Notes: generated from the sequence alone by a model not told the origin. A DNA stretch of 64,000 bases from Streptomyces sp. DH-12 (GCF_002899455.1 NZ_PPFB01000001.1:2170001-2234000); one strand, 5' to 3'; positions 1 to 11,380 are shown, numbered from the stretch's first letter. Numbers and translations: made by a program.

Positions 1-1510
<1,510 letters not shown>

Positions 1511-1948
1511 GCGGTTCGCTCCTCGCTGAATTTCAGATGGGGCCCTCGTGGGTAAGGGCGCGGCTTGGGTCACCGGTGAGAGGGTACCGAGGCCTGGTAG
1601 AGCCGTTGTCACGCCACCCTCGTCTCGGTCCCACCCTAGTCGAGAGTCGCATAAGCGTTCGATCCCTCGATGGAGTGAAGCACACATCACGTTCCCATCG
1701 AGGCATGAACCATTTAGGCTCCGGGCACGTCCTCATGAACAACCGGCAACCCAGCCGGGAGGGCCGACCACCGATACAACGCGAATCCGTACGACACAGA
1801 GACACGCACTACGGCACATTCGCCGCCAACCGGCAACAGCCGGCCGCCTCGAAGATTTTTTTGAGGAAAAGCCTCGAGCGGGAACGTTTTGGGGCTGGTT
1901 GGATGTTGACCCTGGTACGACAGCTCGTCGAGCTAGAGAAGAGGCGAC
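1511..1948. other. divergent intergenic region parE / DUF7455 gene
   Basis: 438 bp without a supportable gene. It must hold promoters for both divergent genes. An A/T-rich patch at about 1855-1870 (a run of seven T) stands out in this GC-rich DNA. A sigma-R-like promoter candidate for the rightward gene is listed separately at 1881-1907. The open frames crossing this stretch have poor composition and no ribosome binding sites. Confidence 0.6.
1881..1907 (+). promoter_or_regulatory. possible sigma-R-type promoter
   Basis: GGAAC at 1881-1885 (GGGAAC with the preceding G), a 19-bp spacer, and GTTG at 1905-1908. This fits the oxidative-stress sigma-R pattern GGAAT-N18/19-GTT of Streptomyces with one mismatch in the -35 element. 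It ends about 41 bp before the start codon of the zinc-ribbon gene. Only the pattern is seen; use of the site is inferred. Confidence 0.3.
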
Positions 1949-2176
1949 GTGACTACTGTTCTGACCCCCGCGAGCCCGCTGACGGCCGCCGATCGCTGCG
2001 ACCGCTGCGGCGCCCAGGCTTACCTGCGCGTCGTCCTGCTGAGCGGTGGAGAACTGCTCTTCTGCGCCCACCACGGTCGCAAGTTCGAGCCGGAACTCAA
2101 GAAGATCGCCGCTGAGATACAGGACGAGACGGAGCGGTTGACCGCTCCGAAGGCCACTCCTGACGAGGAGCGCTGA
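1949..2176 (+). CDS. small zinc-ribbon-like protein, DUF7455 family
   Basis: 75-residue cytoplasmic protein. GTG start after AGAAGAGG. The N-terminal half carries CDRCGAQA (Cys17, Cys20 approximately) and later FCAHH, a CxxC...CxHH arrangement that would bind one zinc ion; the C-terminal third is a charged helix. Small proteins of this kind sit beside hrdB and parE throughout Streptomyces and are annotated DUF7455; no function is known to me. A perfect-stem terminator follows 46 bp after the stop, so it is probably monocistronic. Confidence 0.85.
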   Translation: MTTVLTPASPLTAADRCDRCGAQAYLRVVLLSGGELLFCAHHGRKFEPELKKIAAEIQDETERLTAPKATPDEER

Positions 2177-2222
2177 CACTTCGCGTCCGACGACGAGCAG
2201 CCAGCCCGGCACAGGCCGGCGA

Positions 2223-2259
2223 ACGGGCGGCGTCCTCCCTCGCGGAGGACGCCGCCCGT
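2223..2259 (+). terminator. stem-loop terminator of the DUF7455 gene
   Basis: Perfect 16-bp inverted repeat (arms 2223-2238 and 2244-2259) with a 5-nt loop, 46 bp after the stop codon. There is no T-tract, as usual for Streptomyces terminators. Confidence 0.8.
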
Positions 2260-2388
2260 CTGCGTGTACGCGGGCACGCGGCCGCTGGGCGGGCGCGGCA
2301 CGGGTGCCCGACGCGGGCGCGTGTGCGGCGGCTCGGGTGGGCGGACGCACCCGTGATGCGGTGGGGCGCGTTCTGGAGCCCCCAGGTG

Positions 2389-2560
2389 ACCTGACCGGCA
2401 GGGCGCCCCGCAGCTGGGCGCCGAAGTGGCCGTGCCCAGGGCCCGACCGGCAGGTCGCGCCACAGCAAGGCGCCGAGACGTGCTGCGCCCCCCCTCGGGG
2501 CCTGACCGGCAGCTCGCGCCGCGGAAGACGCCGGGAACTGCTGCGCCTCCCTCGGGCGCG
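2389..2560. repeat. three imperfect ~52-59 bp direct repeats
   Basis: The core GACCGGCAG recurs at 2393-2401, 2445-2453 and 2504-2512, each preceded by CCT or CCC. Copies 2 and 3 stay similar along their whole length, through TCGCGCC, GACG/GCCG, TGCTGCGCC and CCTCGGG blocks. Copy 1 matches mainly in its first third. Origin unknown; not coding in any convincing frame. Confidence 0.55.
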
Positions 2561-2745
2561 TGTCCCTCGGGCTCCGACTCCAGGCGCCCGGTGCGTCGGA
2601 CCCGTACCGGCGCGATGAAGCTCAAGGCTCCGTGATCGCTGCTCACGCTCCCCGCACCGGTTCCACTGGGGGGTCTTGGCGGGCCCGGCCCTTTCAAGCC
2701 GCCACAGCGTCCCCACCACCCTGTTCTGTTCGGCCCTGTGGGGCC

Positions 2746-3588
2746 TCAGCCGTGCGAGGCCGCAGGCCACCCCAGTGTGCGGAGGACGTCCGAGATGCGG
2801 GTGTACACCCCTGGGCTGCCCGCCCAGCCGCAGCCCGCACCCCAGGAGACCAGGCCTATGAGCCGTCCCTGGGCGACCAGCGGCCCCCCGCTGTCGCCCT
2901 GACAGGCGTCCCGGCCCCCGGCGATCTCACCCGCGCACAGCATCGTCTCGGCGCGGTAGGCGCCGTGGGAGCCCCCCGGGTAGGCCTTCTCGCACAGCGC
3001 GTCGGGCTGCACCCGTACCCGCGCCGCGTGGAGGCTGCCGGCGTAGCCGCCGGAGCCCGTGGTGTCCCCCCAGCCGTAGACCGTGGCGGCCGTGCCCGCG
3101 CGGTAGGCCGGGTCGCCCGCCCCGGCCATGCCTATGACCGAGGTCGCGGGGAGCGGCTCGGCCAGGCTGAGCACGGCGAAGTCGCCGGAGTTGGTGACGC
3201 CGTCGTAGCGCGGGTTCACCCAGACCTTCCGTACGGCGACCTCCTGACCGCTCTCCGAGAGCAGCTCGGTGCGCCCCGCTATCACCCTGAGGTCGGGCAC
3301 CCGCTCCGGTGCGGCGCCGAGCACCTCCGGGTCCATGCAGTGGGCGGCGGTGAGCACGGTGGTCCGCCCGACCGCCACACCCCCGCAGAACTGCCCCGCC
3401 CGCGTACCGCCGAACCGGTCACGGCTGGAGAGGGCCACGGTGTACGGGCTCTGTGACACATCGACGGGGAAGCCACCGACGACGACGCTGTCGGCGGCCA
3501 CCGGAGCGGCCGAGGCCAGCGGTATGACGGTCCCGGCAGCCACGAGGGCCAGTGGCCGGGCCAGGGCCCTGGCGAGTCGACGCCGCAT
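2746..3588 (-). CDS. secreted trypsin-like serine protease (S1 family)
   Basis: 280-residue secreted endopeptidase. ATG start chosen because TGAGGAG lies 5 nt upstream. The N-terminus MRRRLARALARP followed by a hydrophobic stretch and an Ala-rich cleavage region is a signal peptide of about 33 residues. The mature enzyme begins near VVVGGFPV, resembling the trypsin activation end. The catalytic triad is visible: His in LTAAHC, Asp in SGDFAVL, Ser in GDSGGPL. Paired cysteines fit the chymotrypsin fold, and the residue six before the Ser region (ACQGDSGG) is Asp-derived as in trypsins. It is convergent with the zinc-ribbon gene and lies downstream of hrdB on the same strand, separated from it by a strong terminator. 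Confidence 0.92.
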   Translation of the reverse strand: MRRRLARALARPLALVAAGTVIPLASAAPVAADSVVVGGFPVDVSQSPYTVALSSRDRFGGTRAGQFCGGVAVGRTTVLTAAHCMDPEVLGAAPERVPDLRVIAGRTELLSESGQEVAVRKVWVNPRYDGVTNSGDFAVLSLAEPLPATSVIGMAGAGDPAYRAGTAATVYGWGDTTGSGGYAGSLHAARVRVQPDALCEKAYPGGSHGAYRAETMLCAGEIAGGRDACQGDSGGPLVAQGRLIGLVSWGAGCGWAGSPGVYTRISDVLRTLGWPAASHG

Positions 3589-3674
3589 GCACACTCCTCA
3601 CACTGGGGTGTTCCTTGGCAACCCACAGTGAGGGAAGCGCTCCGCGTCCGCACCCGCGCGGCAGGCGCGGCAAC

Positions 3675-3714
3675 GTGAAAGCCCGGCCCCCTGGAGCGGG
3701 GGCCGGGCTTTCAC
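3675..3714 (-). terminator. hrdB terminator
   Basis: Perfect 17-bp inverted repeat (arms 3675-3691 and 3698-3714) with a 6-nt loop, 42 bp beyond the hrdB stop codon. It ends hrdB transcription before the protease gene. Confidence 0.85.
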
Positions 3715-3756
3715 GGACGGCGGCGCACGACGGGTCGCCGTGCCGGGGCGACCGGT

Positions 3757-5289
<1,533 letters not shown>

Positions 5290-5720
5290 GAACAACCTCT
5301 CGGAACGTTGGAAAACGGCTTCCGGCCCCGTCCACAGGGGACAGGGGCCGACCGCCGGCTTGGGGATGGGCCGACGGCGCGGGCGGGGGCCGGGAAGGTT
5401 CACAGCGCCGTGAACGGCGTCCGTATTCCCTCCGCGGCTGTCACCTCTTAGGTCATCGCGTTCTTCCCAGGAGCGTTACGCCCATTCCGCGTGGCCCGAG
5501 TCACACCCCGTAACCGGTCAAAACCTGACAGATGAGGACAGGAGTGCGCATCGGGGGCAAGGGGGCCGTCTCCCCCGGAGGGCTTTGGTGAGTCTTTCGT
5601 ACTGTCGGACCCTGCGGAACCGTCGATGGTTCCGCAGGGTCCGACGGGTGACGGCTCACGGATGCGGCACTGCCACAGGAGGGGGATGGCAGGCCGGACC
5701 GCGCCGTCGGGGTGACGCGG
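5290..5720. other. hrdB upstream region
   Basis: 431 bp between hrdB and the end of whiH, both leftward. It contains the whiH terminator (5604-5645) and the hrdB promoter region. On the minus strand a TTGACC (-35-like) is seen at 5521-5516 and two GGAAT motifs lie nearer the gene, but none pairs with a clear -10 element at the right distance. No gene is supported. Confidence 0.6.
5604..5645 (-). terminator. whiH terminator
   Basis: Perfect 18-bp inverted repeat (arms 5604-5621 and 5628-5645) with a GTCGAT loop, about 75 bp past the whiH stop. The longest and cleanest stem in the first 10 kb; it insulates the hrdB promoter. Confidence 0.85.
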
Positions 5721-6602
5721 TCAGTGCTCGCGCGGCGCGGGCACCACGCGCTCCACCTCGGGGTGGACCGTGAGAAGCTGCCGCATGGCCGCCTCGGCCG
5801 CGGGGCCGTCGCCACCGGCGAGGGCGTCGACGATCCGGGCATGGTGGGCCAGCGAGGTCTCGGTCGGCCGCTCACAGCCGGTGACCGGGCCGCCCGACAC
5901 CTGGAGCGCGGCGCCCACGATCCCGGACAGGTGCTCCAGCATGCGGTTGCCGGCGACCTGGATGAGCAGCGAGTGGAACTCGGCGTCGGCCCGGGCGAAG
6001 GTCAGCGCGTCGCCCTGTCCGAGGGCGTGCCCCATGATCTCCACCATGTCGGTCAGGCGCTGCTGGACGTCCTCCCGGCCGTGTCCGGCCGCCAGGCGCG
6101 CGGCGAGCGGCTCGATCGTCCAGCGCAGCTCGCTCAGCTCCCGGCGCTGGTCGTCACGCTGCGGTCCGTAGGCCCGCCATTCGATGATGTCCGGATCCAG
6201 AAGATTCCAGTCGCTGACCGGGCGCACCCGCGTGCCCACGTTCGGCCGGGCGCTGACCAGGCCCTTGGCCTCCAGGACGCGGAGCGACTCGCGGACGACG
6301 GTGCGGGACACCTCGAAACGCTGACCGATCTCCTCGGGCACCAGCGGGCGGTCGGCGCCCAGGTCACCGGAAACGATCATCTGTCCCAGCTGCTGGACGA
6401 GCTGTCCGTGCAGCCCGCGTCCGCGGCTGCCCGCGGTCCGCCGGACCGCACGGCCCAGCTCCGGATCCGCGCCTTCCCACACAGGGCCCCGCTCGGAGCC
6501 GGGCGCCTCCGCGTAGGGGTAGCGGTCGAGTTCGCCCGGGGTCGCGAGGCCGGAGTCGGCGGAGCGGGCGGTGGTCATCATGGTGTGCGCAAGGGTACTC
6601 AC
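5721..6602 (-). CDS. whiH: sporulation regulator WhiH (GntR family, FadR-like)
   Basis: 293-residue GntR-family DNA-binding regulator needed for sporulation septation of aerial hyphae in S. coelicolor, where it is known to be autorepressed and transcribed by sigma WhiG. The winged helix lies at about 65-130 (QLGQMIVSGDL, EEIGQRFEVSRTVVRESLRVLEAKGLV, NVGTRVRP), followed by a helical FCD ligand/metal-binding domain with AEFHSLLIQVAGN and a LAHHARIVDALAGGD helix. The GTG start (VSTLAHTMM) is chosen from remembered homologues; an ATG-ATG pair eight codons in is the alternative, and no strong ribosome site separates them. It lies immediately downstream of the ABC gene and upstream of hrdB, the conserved Streptomyces order. 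Confidence 0.93.
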   Translation of the reverse strand: MSTLAHTMMTTARSADSGLATPGELDRYPYAEAPGSERGPVWEGADPELGRAVRRTAGSRGRGLHGQLVQQLGQMIVSGDLGADRPLVPEEIGQRFEVSRTVVRESLRVLEAKGLVSARPNVGTRVRPVSDWNLLDPDIIEWRAYGPQRDDQRRELSELRWTIEPLAARLAAGHGREDVQQRLTDMVEIMGHALGQGDALTFARADAEFHSLLIQVAGNRMLEHLSGIVGAALQVSGGPVTGCERPTETSLAHHARIVDALAGGDGPAAEAAMRQLLTVHPEVERVVPAPREH

Positions 6603-6694
6603 GCATTCTTTGTCGGCGTCGGCTCCAACTCCCTTGAGGTCTTTGGTGAAAAGCACACGAAAGGGTGATCGCCCGCCTCGTCGCAATTGACGCC

Positions 6695-6702
6695 TTATCG
6701 GA
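6695..6702 (-). promoter_or_regulatory. candidate WhiG-type -10 element of whiH
   Basis: On the minus strand this reads TCCGATAA, seven of eight bases of the sigma-WhiG (motility-type) -10 consensus GCCGATAA, 93 bp before the whiH start. whiH is a known WhiG target in S. coelicolor. The expected TAAA at -35 is not clear: only GAAA with about 12 bp spacing is seen, against the usual 15-16. Confidence 0.45.
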
Positions 6703-6765
6703 AAGAGACGAGCTTTTCAGGGGGAGTTGTGATCAAAAAGAGACTGAGACGCGCACACTCGGTCG

Positions 6766-8649
6766 TCATCGGACTCGGCTGCGCAGGCCGGTGAACGCGT
6801 ACGCGCACAGGAGTGCCAGCACCGACAACGCCATGGCCCCGCCCACCGGTTGGGCGACCAGCCGCAGCACCGCCTCCAGGTGCTGCTCGCCCCCGAAGGG
6901 CCACCGCAGCGGCAGCCCGTCGCGCACCCGCCCGGCGAACGGCTCCGGACCGCGCACCGACGGACCGTCCGTGATCTTGTGCACGGCGGGTACGACGAGG
7001 AGGGGCACGGCGACGACCGCGGCGAGCCCGGCGGTGGCGGACCGGAAGACGCCCGCGGCCAGCACCCCGGCCCAGGCACAGCCCGTGACCAGGGCGAGCC
7101 ACCCGGCGGTGAGAGCGAGCCAGTCCGCCGGCACCGCGACGAGTTCGCTCCCGTAGACGAGATAGAGCAGTTCGGCGTTGCATCCCACGGTCAGCACGGC
7201 CAGCGCCAGCGCGGTGAGCGAGGCGACGAGGAGCTTGGCGGTCAGCAGACCGAGCCTCCGGGGGACCGTGCCGCGGTCCGCCGCGAGCGCGGGGTGGCGG
7301 AACTCGTCGCCGAACGCCAGCGCACCGAGCAGGCCCGCCCCGAGCGCGGCGGGCGGCAGCGGCAACTCCATGGGCCAGGCGGCCAGCAGCCGTGGCTGCG
7401 AGGTGTGACCGATACGGGCCAGCAGCACGGCGGTGAGCGCCGAGACGGCGAGCACGCAGGCCGTTACGACGTAGCCCGTGGCCACACCGGTGGCCCGCCG
7501 GATCTCGTAGCGGACGGGCCGCAGGGGGGTGGGGGCGGGCCGGACGAGGACGGGGGGCGGGAGGGTGGCCGAGGTGGGGCGCGGGGTGCCGGGGCGCGAC
7601 GGGGGTGCTGCCGTGGGGGTGTCGTCGTCGGGTGCGTCCCGGGGCGGCTCGGGCGGGGTCGACGGGCCGGGAGCGGTCTCGTGCGCGGGAGCCGCGGGTT
7701 CGGGCTCGGAGTCGGTCGCTGCCGGGGACCCGGACGCGGCTGTCTGCGGGAGTTGCGTGTCCGTACCGGCGCCCGGACCCATGTCGCCGATCTCGTCGGC
7801 CAGTTGGTGCACGACGATGCCGTGCCGGAACGCCGTCTCCCCCACCTCGGCGCAGGTGCTTCCGTAGACGCACAGGCGGTTGCCGCCCTCTTGTACGACC
7901 TCGACGGACTTCCGGGTCGAGCGGGCCTGCTGTGCGAGCAGCGCGGACAGGCGGGCCGCGTGCGGGCTGCGGACGGCGACGCGGGGGCGCAGACGGGTAC
8001 GGGCGAAGTCGGCGGCCCGCTGGTCGGCGACGAGCCGTCCGCCGTCCAACGTGACCACGTGGTCGGCGAACCGCGCCGCCTCCTTGGGGTCGGCCGTGCT
8101 GCACAGCACCGTCCCGCCCTGTGCCGCGTGTTCCCGCAACATGTCGTACAGCCAGCGCCTTTCTCCCACCGCGAGCCCTCGCGCGGGGTCGTCGAGCACG
8201 AGCGTGTGCGGGTCCGGCAGGAGGGCGCAGGCCAGGCCCAGGCGACGGTCCATGCCGCGTGACAGGGTGCCGAGCCGCTCGTCGCGCAGGCTCATCAGGC
8301 CCACCGCTTCGAGCACTTCGTCGGCGTGCCGGACCGGGACGCCCGAGGCCGCGCAGAGCATGCGGAGGTGTCCGCGGACCGAGCGGGCGGGGTGCCCCGG
8401 CACGTCCCCCAGCAGGACCCCGACCTCGTGGGCGGGGTGCGGGATGCGGTGCAGGGGGCGGCCTCTGAAGTAGGTGATCCCGCGCCCGCGTTGGATTTCG
8501 AGCATGAGCCTCAACACCGTCGTCTTGCCCGCGCCCGGCGCTCCGAGCAACGCGGTGACGCGGCCCGCGTGCGCCTCGAAGGAGACGTCGTCGACGACGG
8601 GCGGGTGCTCTTTGCGGGGGGTGCTGGTCAGTCCGATGGCCTGGATCAC
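6766..8649 (-). CDS. ABC transporter-like fusion: degenerate ATPase plus membrane domain
   Basis: 627 residues. The N-terminal nucleotide-binding domain (about 1-215) has a good Walker A (GAPGAGKTT). The other motifs have drifted: the signature is LSRGM; Walker B ends LVLDDP, with Asp where the catalytic Glu belongs; the switch His is absent (CSTADP). A Pro/Ala/Glu-rich linker (about 320-420) joins it to a C-terminal ABC-2-like membrane region with about six hydrophobic helices. The GTG start at 8649 (VIQAIGLTST) is favoured because TATCTT lies 7 nt upstream with no ribosome site, a leaderless pattern. Upstream of and co-oriented with whiH. Substrate unknown; slow ATPase or a regulatory role is inference. 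Confidence 0.8.
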   Translation of the reverse strand: MIQAIGLTSTPRKEHPPVVDDVSFEAHAGRVTALLGAPGAGKTTVLRLMLEIQRGRGITYFRGRPLHRIPHPAHEVGVLLGDVPGHPARSVRGHLRMLCAASGVPVRHADEVLEAVGLMSLRDERLGTLSRGMDRRLGLACALLPDPHTLVLDDPARGLAVGERRWLYDMLREHAAQGGTVLCSTADPKEAARFADHVVTLDGGRLVADQRAADFARTRLRPRVAVRSPHAARLSALLAQQARSTRKSVEVVQEGGNRLCVYGSTCAEVGETAFRHGIVVHQLADEIGDMGPGAGTDTQLPQTAASGSPAATDSEPEPAAPAHETAPGPSTPPEPPRDAPDDDTPTAAPPSRPGTPRPTSATLPPPVLVRPAPTPLRPVRYEIRRATGVATGYVVTACVLAVSALTAVLLARIGHTSQPRLLAAWPMELPLPPAALGAGLLGALAFGDEFRHPALAADRGTVPRRLGLLTAKLLVASLTALALAVLTVGCNAELLYLVYGSELVAVPADWLALTAGWLALVTGCAWAGVLAAGVFRSATAGLAAVVAVPLLVVPAVHKITDGPSVRGPEPFAGRVRDGLPLRWPFGGEQHLEAVLRLVAQPVGGAMALSVLALLCAYAFTGLRSRVR

Positions 8650-8658
8650 CTGATGCAA

Positions 8659-8674
8659 GATAGCGCGCCATATC
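8659..8674. promoter_or_regulatory. imperfect palindrome over ABC gene promoter
   Basis: A 16-bp sequence of the form GATAnnGCGCnnTATC (12 of 16 bases symmetric) that overlaps the putative -10 and lies 10 bp before the start codon. Its position suits a repressor site; the regulator is unknown. Confidence 0.3.
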
Positions 8675-8753
8675 GGATTTTTCGGGCACCACAGGGCTCG
8701 TTGCACCAAGGGAGACGGTCCGGGGACACGCGTCCCGTGACCGGCCTTCCCCG

Positions 8754-9512
8754 TCAGACCTCGGGACGCAGCATGGGCGGGTTGAGCAGGGTGGCGCCGC
8801 CGGCCCGGAAGAGCTGGGCGGGGCGGCCGCCCTGCCGGGTGGTGGTGCCGCCGGTGGGGACCAGGAAGCCCGGGGTGCCCGTCACCTTGCGGTGGAAGTT
8901 GCGCGGGTCGAGCGCCACGCCCCAGACCGCCTCGTAGACCCGGCGCAGCTCTCCGACGGTGAACTCCGGCGGGCAGAACGCCGTCGCGAGCGACGAGTAC
9001 TCGATCTTGGAGCGGGCGCGCTCCACCCCGTCCCAGAGGATCTGGGCATGGTCGAACGCGAGCGGCGCCACCGGCTCGCCTTCCCTGCCGTAACCGCCCT
9101 GTCGCAGCAACTCGTCCACCGGGGCCCAGCGCGCGTTGCTGGCGTCGCCGCCCGCCCGTGGCGCCGGCAGGTCGGGAGCGAGCGCGAGGTGGGCGACGCT
9201 CACGACCCGCATGCGGGGGTCACGCTCGGGGTCGCCGTACGTGGCCAGCTGCTCGAGATGGGCGCCGTGGTCCTGGGCGGGGACGGACGGATCGTGCACC
9301 CGCAGTCCCGTCTCCTCGGCCAGCTCCCGCGCCGCCGCCTGCGCCAGATCCTCGTCGGCCCGGACGAAGCCGCCGGGGAGTGCCCAGCGCCCCTGGAACG
9401 GGGGCTCGCCCCTGCGCACCGCCAGCGCACACAGAGCGTGACGTCGCACGGTGAGCACGACCAGGTCCACGGTGACGGCGAAAGGCGGGAAGGCTGACGG
9501 GTCGTAGGACAT
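8754..9512 (-). CDS. Nudix hydrolase with C-terminal winged helix (NrtR-like)
   Basis: 252 residues. The Nudix domain (about 10-150) has an intact box, GFVRADED...ARELAEETGL, matching Gx5Ex7REUxEExGU, so nucleotide-diphosphate hydrolysis is possible. The C-terminal part (about 175-245; FTVGELRRVYEAVWG, NFHRKVTG) is a winged helix typical of NrtR-type proteins, which control NAD metabolism genes in other bacteria. No NAD gene is adjacent, so the target is unknown. TATGAT lies 6 nt before the ATG and there is no ribosome site, pointing to a leaderless transcript. The promoter contains a short inverted repeat TCGTC-N5-GACGA that could be an autoregulatory site. Confidence 0.85.
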   Translation of the reverse strand: MSYDPSAFPPFAVTVDLVVLTVRRHALCALAVRRGEPPFQGRWALPGGFVRADEDLAQAAARELAEETGLRVHDPSVPAQDHGAHLEQLATYGDPERDPRMRVVSVAHLALAPDLPAPRAGGDASNARWAPVDELLRQGGYGREGEPVAPLAFDHAQILWDGVERARSKIEYSSLATAFCPPEFTVGELRRVYEAVWGVALDPRNFHRKVTGTPGFLVPTGGTTTRQGGRPAQLFRAGGATLLNPPMLRPEV

Positions 9513-9598
9513 GCGGCGATCATAGTCGTCTCCCTGACGATAAACACTCCCTTCGCCGGGCTGACCGTCGGCCGGACACCACCTCTACGTGGATCCCT

Positions 9599-11239
9599 TC
9601 ACTCCTCCGTGTCCCCTCCGTGTGACGCGGAGTGCGCGCCGTCCTGGCGGTGTCCGCGTCGGCTCGTGCCGCCGGGGCGAGTCGCGCCGGGGCGACTGCC
9701 GCCGCGCCGGCCCCCTCGCGGGTCCGGGCCGCCGGGGTGCGCGACACCTTCGGGGCGGGCCCCGCCGGGTGCCGTCCGCGGGCGCGGCAGCCGTCCGGCC
9801 GCGGTGGTCCCCTGGCGCGTCGGCCGACCCGTGCGGCCGGCGGTCCGCATCCGGCGCCTTCGAGGGGCGGGCTCCGCGTCCTGAACGGAGGCCTCGCCTG
9901 CCTCCGCCGGGCGGGGGTCCGCGCCCTCGTCCACGGACCGCGTCTCACCCCTTCCTTCGCTCTCGCCCCGCAGGCAGCGGCGGATCGACTCCGGGTCGAG
10001 TCCCTCGTTGCACGCCTGGTGCAGCAGACGGGCGAAGAGATAGTCCGGGTCGGCCCCGAGGGCCATGGCGAGCGACTCCCGGGCTTCCAGTTCGTCACCG
10101 GTGGACCAGGCGACCCACCCGGCGAGGGTGAGGGGCGCGGCGGCGTACTCGCCGTACGGGCCGACGCAGCGGCGTGCCAGGGTCCGCCACAGGCGCAGGG
10201 CGGGGTCCGCCTCGTCGCCCTCCATCCACGCGGCGGCGCGGTCGCGGGTCGTGCGGTCCTGGAGGCCGAGGAGCACCGTGGCCGCCTCGTCGAACCCGAT
10301 CAGTTCGTCGTCCCGCAGGTCCGCCGGGAGCGCGCCGGAGACGGACGGGGCGTCGGCGAGGCGGCGCACGAGACGCCCGGCCAGTTCCATCGTCTCGTCG
10401 GCGACCTTCCTCCGCGCCTGTTCGTCGACGATCCGGGGCAGCAGCTTCAGCCCGGCGTCGTCCAGTGCGCGGCGCTGGTCGTGGGCGGCGGAGGTCTGCC
10501 AGGGCTGGAGGCGGGCATGCAGTTCACGGAGGGAGCCGCGGACCTGGAGCCCGGCGTAGGCGGCTGCGGCGGCCAGCACGGACGTGCCGGGCAGACCCAT
10601 CGGTGTTCCCTCGGCAGGGCAGCAGGTCCGGTCGTCGCAGCAGTACGACCAGAAGCGGCCGCCGGAGACGCAGAGGGCTTCGACCACCGGGACGTCGAGG
10701 GCTCCGCACTCCAGCCGCAGGGCGTGGGCCAGCGGTCCGAGGCGCTCCTTGACCTGTCGGCCGGTCTCGCCCTGTCCCGGTTCCTGGCACAGGAACACGA
10801 CCATCTGCTCGGGCCGGGCGCCTCGGCGCTCGCAGCCGGTCACCAGGCCCTGGGCGAGCTGCCGGGCGGCGGAGGGCCAGTCGCCGGCGTCGGCGGGGAT
10901 GCCGAGCCGGGCCCGGCCGCCGAACCTGCCGCGCCCGCCCGTGTCGTGCAGGGACACGAGCACGATGCTGTCCTCCGGGCGGTACCCGAGCAGATAGGGC
11001 ACGGCGTCGGCGAGCTCGGCCGGGGTGCGCAGGGTCACCTGCCGCGGATCGCCGTGGCTCTCGTACGCGGTGCAGGACAGGTCCGCCGGGAGCGGAGGGT
11101 GGTCCGTCCCGCTCTCCGGCACGGGTGTCCCGGTGCGGGCCGCGGCCGCGTCCCGCCGCGGCTCCGCTTCGTCGTGTCCGCGCAGGATCGGGATGTCACT
11201 GTTCTCGGAGGGACCGGTCGTCCCGCTGTGGTTCGTCAT
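9599..11239 (-). CDS. DUF4192 domain protein
   Basis: 546 residues, cytoplasmic. ATG start with GAGAGGG 8 nt upstream. The body (about 65-420) is a DUF4192 domain: it opens with LRTPAELADAVPYLLGYRPEDSIV, contains a FWSYCCDDRTCCPAEG cysteine cluster (about 195-210) that may bind metal, and ends with a tetratricopeptide-like helical stretch (LAGWVAWSTGDELEARESLAMAL). The last 120 residues are a disordered Arg/Pro/Gly-rich tail. The family is actinobacterial and of unknown function. It is divergent from the RecQ-type helicase gene, and the shared 141-bp promoter region contains DnaA-box-like sequences; this pairing hints at a DNA-related role (inference). Confidence 0.85.
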   Translation of the reverse strand: MTNHSGTTGPSENSDIPILRGHDEAEPRRDAAAARTGTPVPESGTDHPPLPADLSCTAYESHGDPRQVTLRTPAELADAVPYLLGYRPEDSIVLVSLHDTGGRGRFGGRARLGIPADAGDWPSAARQLAQGLVTGCERRGARPEQMVVFLCQEPGQGETGRQVKERLGPLAHALRLECGALDVPVVEALCVSGGRFWSYCCDDRTCCPAEGTPMGLPGTSVLAAAAAYAGLQVRGSLRELHARLQPWQTSAAHDQRRALDDAGLKLLPRIVDEQARRKVADETMELAGRLVRRLADAPSVSGALPADLRDDELIGFDEAATVLLGLQDRTTRDRAAAWMEGDEADPALRLWRTLARRCVGPYGEYAAAPLTLAGWVAWSTGDELEARESLAMALGADPDYLFARLLHQACNEGLDPESIRRCLRGESEGRGETRSVDEGADPRPAEAGEASVQDAEPAPRRRRMRTAGRTGRPTRQGTTAAGRLPRPRTAPGGARPEGVAHPGGPDPRGGRRGGSRPGATRPGGTSRRGHRQDGAHSASHGGDTEE

Positions 11240-11278
11240 GCCGGGACCCTCTCGCGGATTGCGACATTCCGGTTTTCT

Positions 11279-11287
11279 TGTGGATAA
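11279..11287 (-). promoter_or_regulatory. DnaA-box-like 9-mer
   Basis: The minus strand reads TTATCCACA, the exact classical DnaA box, in the divergent promoter region between the DUF4192 gene and the RecQ-type helicase gene. A second, weaker box (TCGTCCACA, one mismatch from TTGTCCACA) lies at 11331-11339 on the plus strand. Binding by DnaA is inferred. Confidence 0.45.
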
Positions 11288-11380
11288 GTCGGGTCAGGTT
11301 CATGCCATTGCCGTCGTCGCCGGTCGTCCTTCGTCCACAGCCCACGCTCGATGTCGGCGCGGTCCTGTTGTATGGGACCC

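Larger units (their letters stand above)
2177..2745. other. gene-free stretch with terminator and degenerate repeats
   Basis: 569 bp between the zinc-ribbon gene and the convergent protease gene. It contains the terminator at 2223-2259 and three imperfect repeats around 2389-2560 (listed separately). Open frames on both strands here are arginine/proline-rich, lack ribosome binding sites and look like composition artefacts. Confidence 0.65.

Noticed and set aside
5290..5540. Sigma-R-dependent second promoter of hrdB
   Set aside because: GGAAT motifs are present on the minus strand, but none has GTT 18-19 bp downstream.
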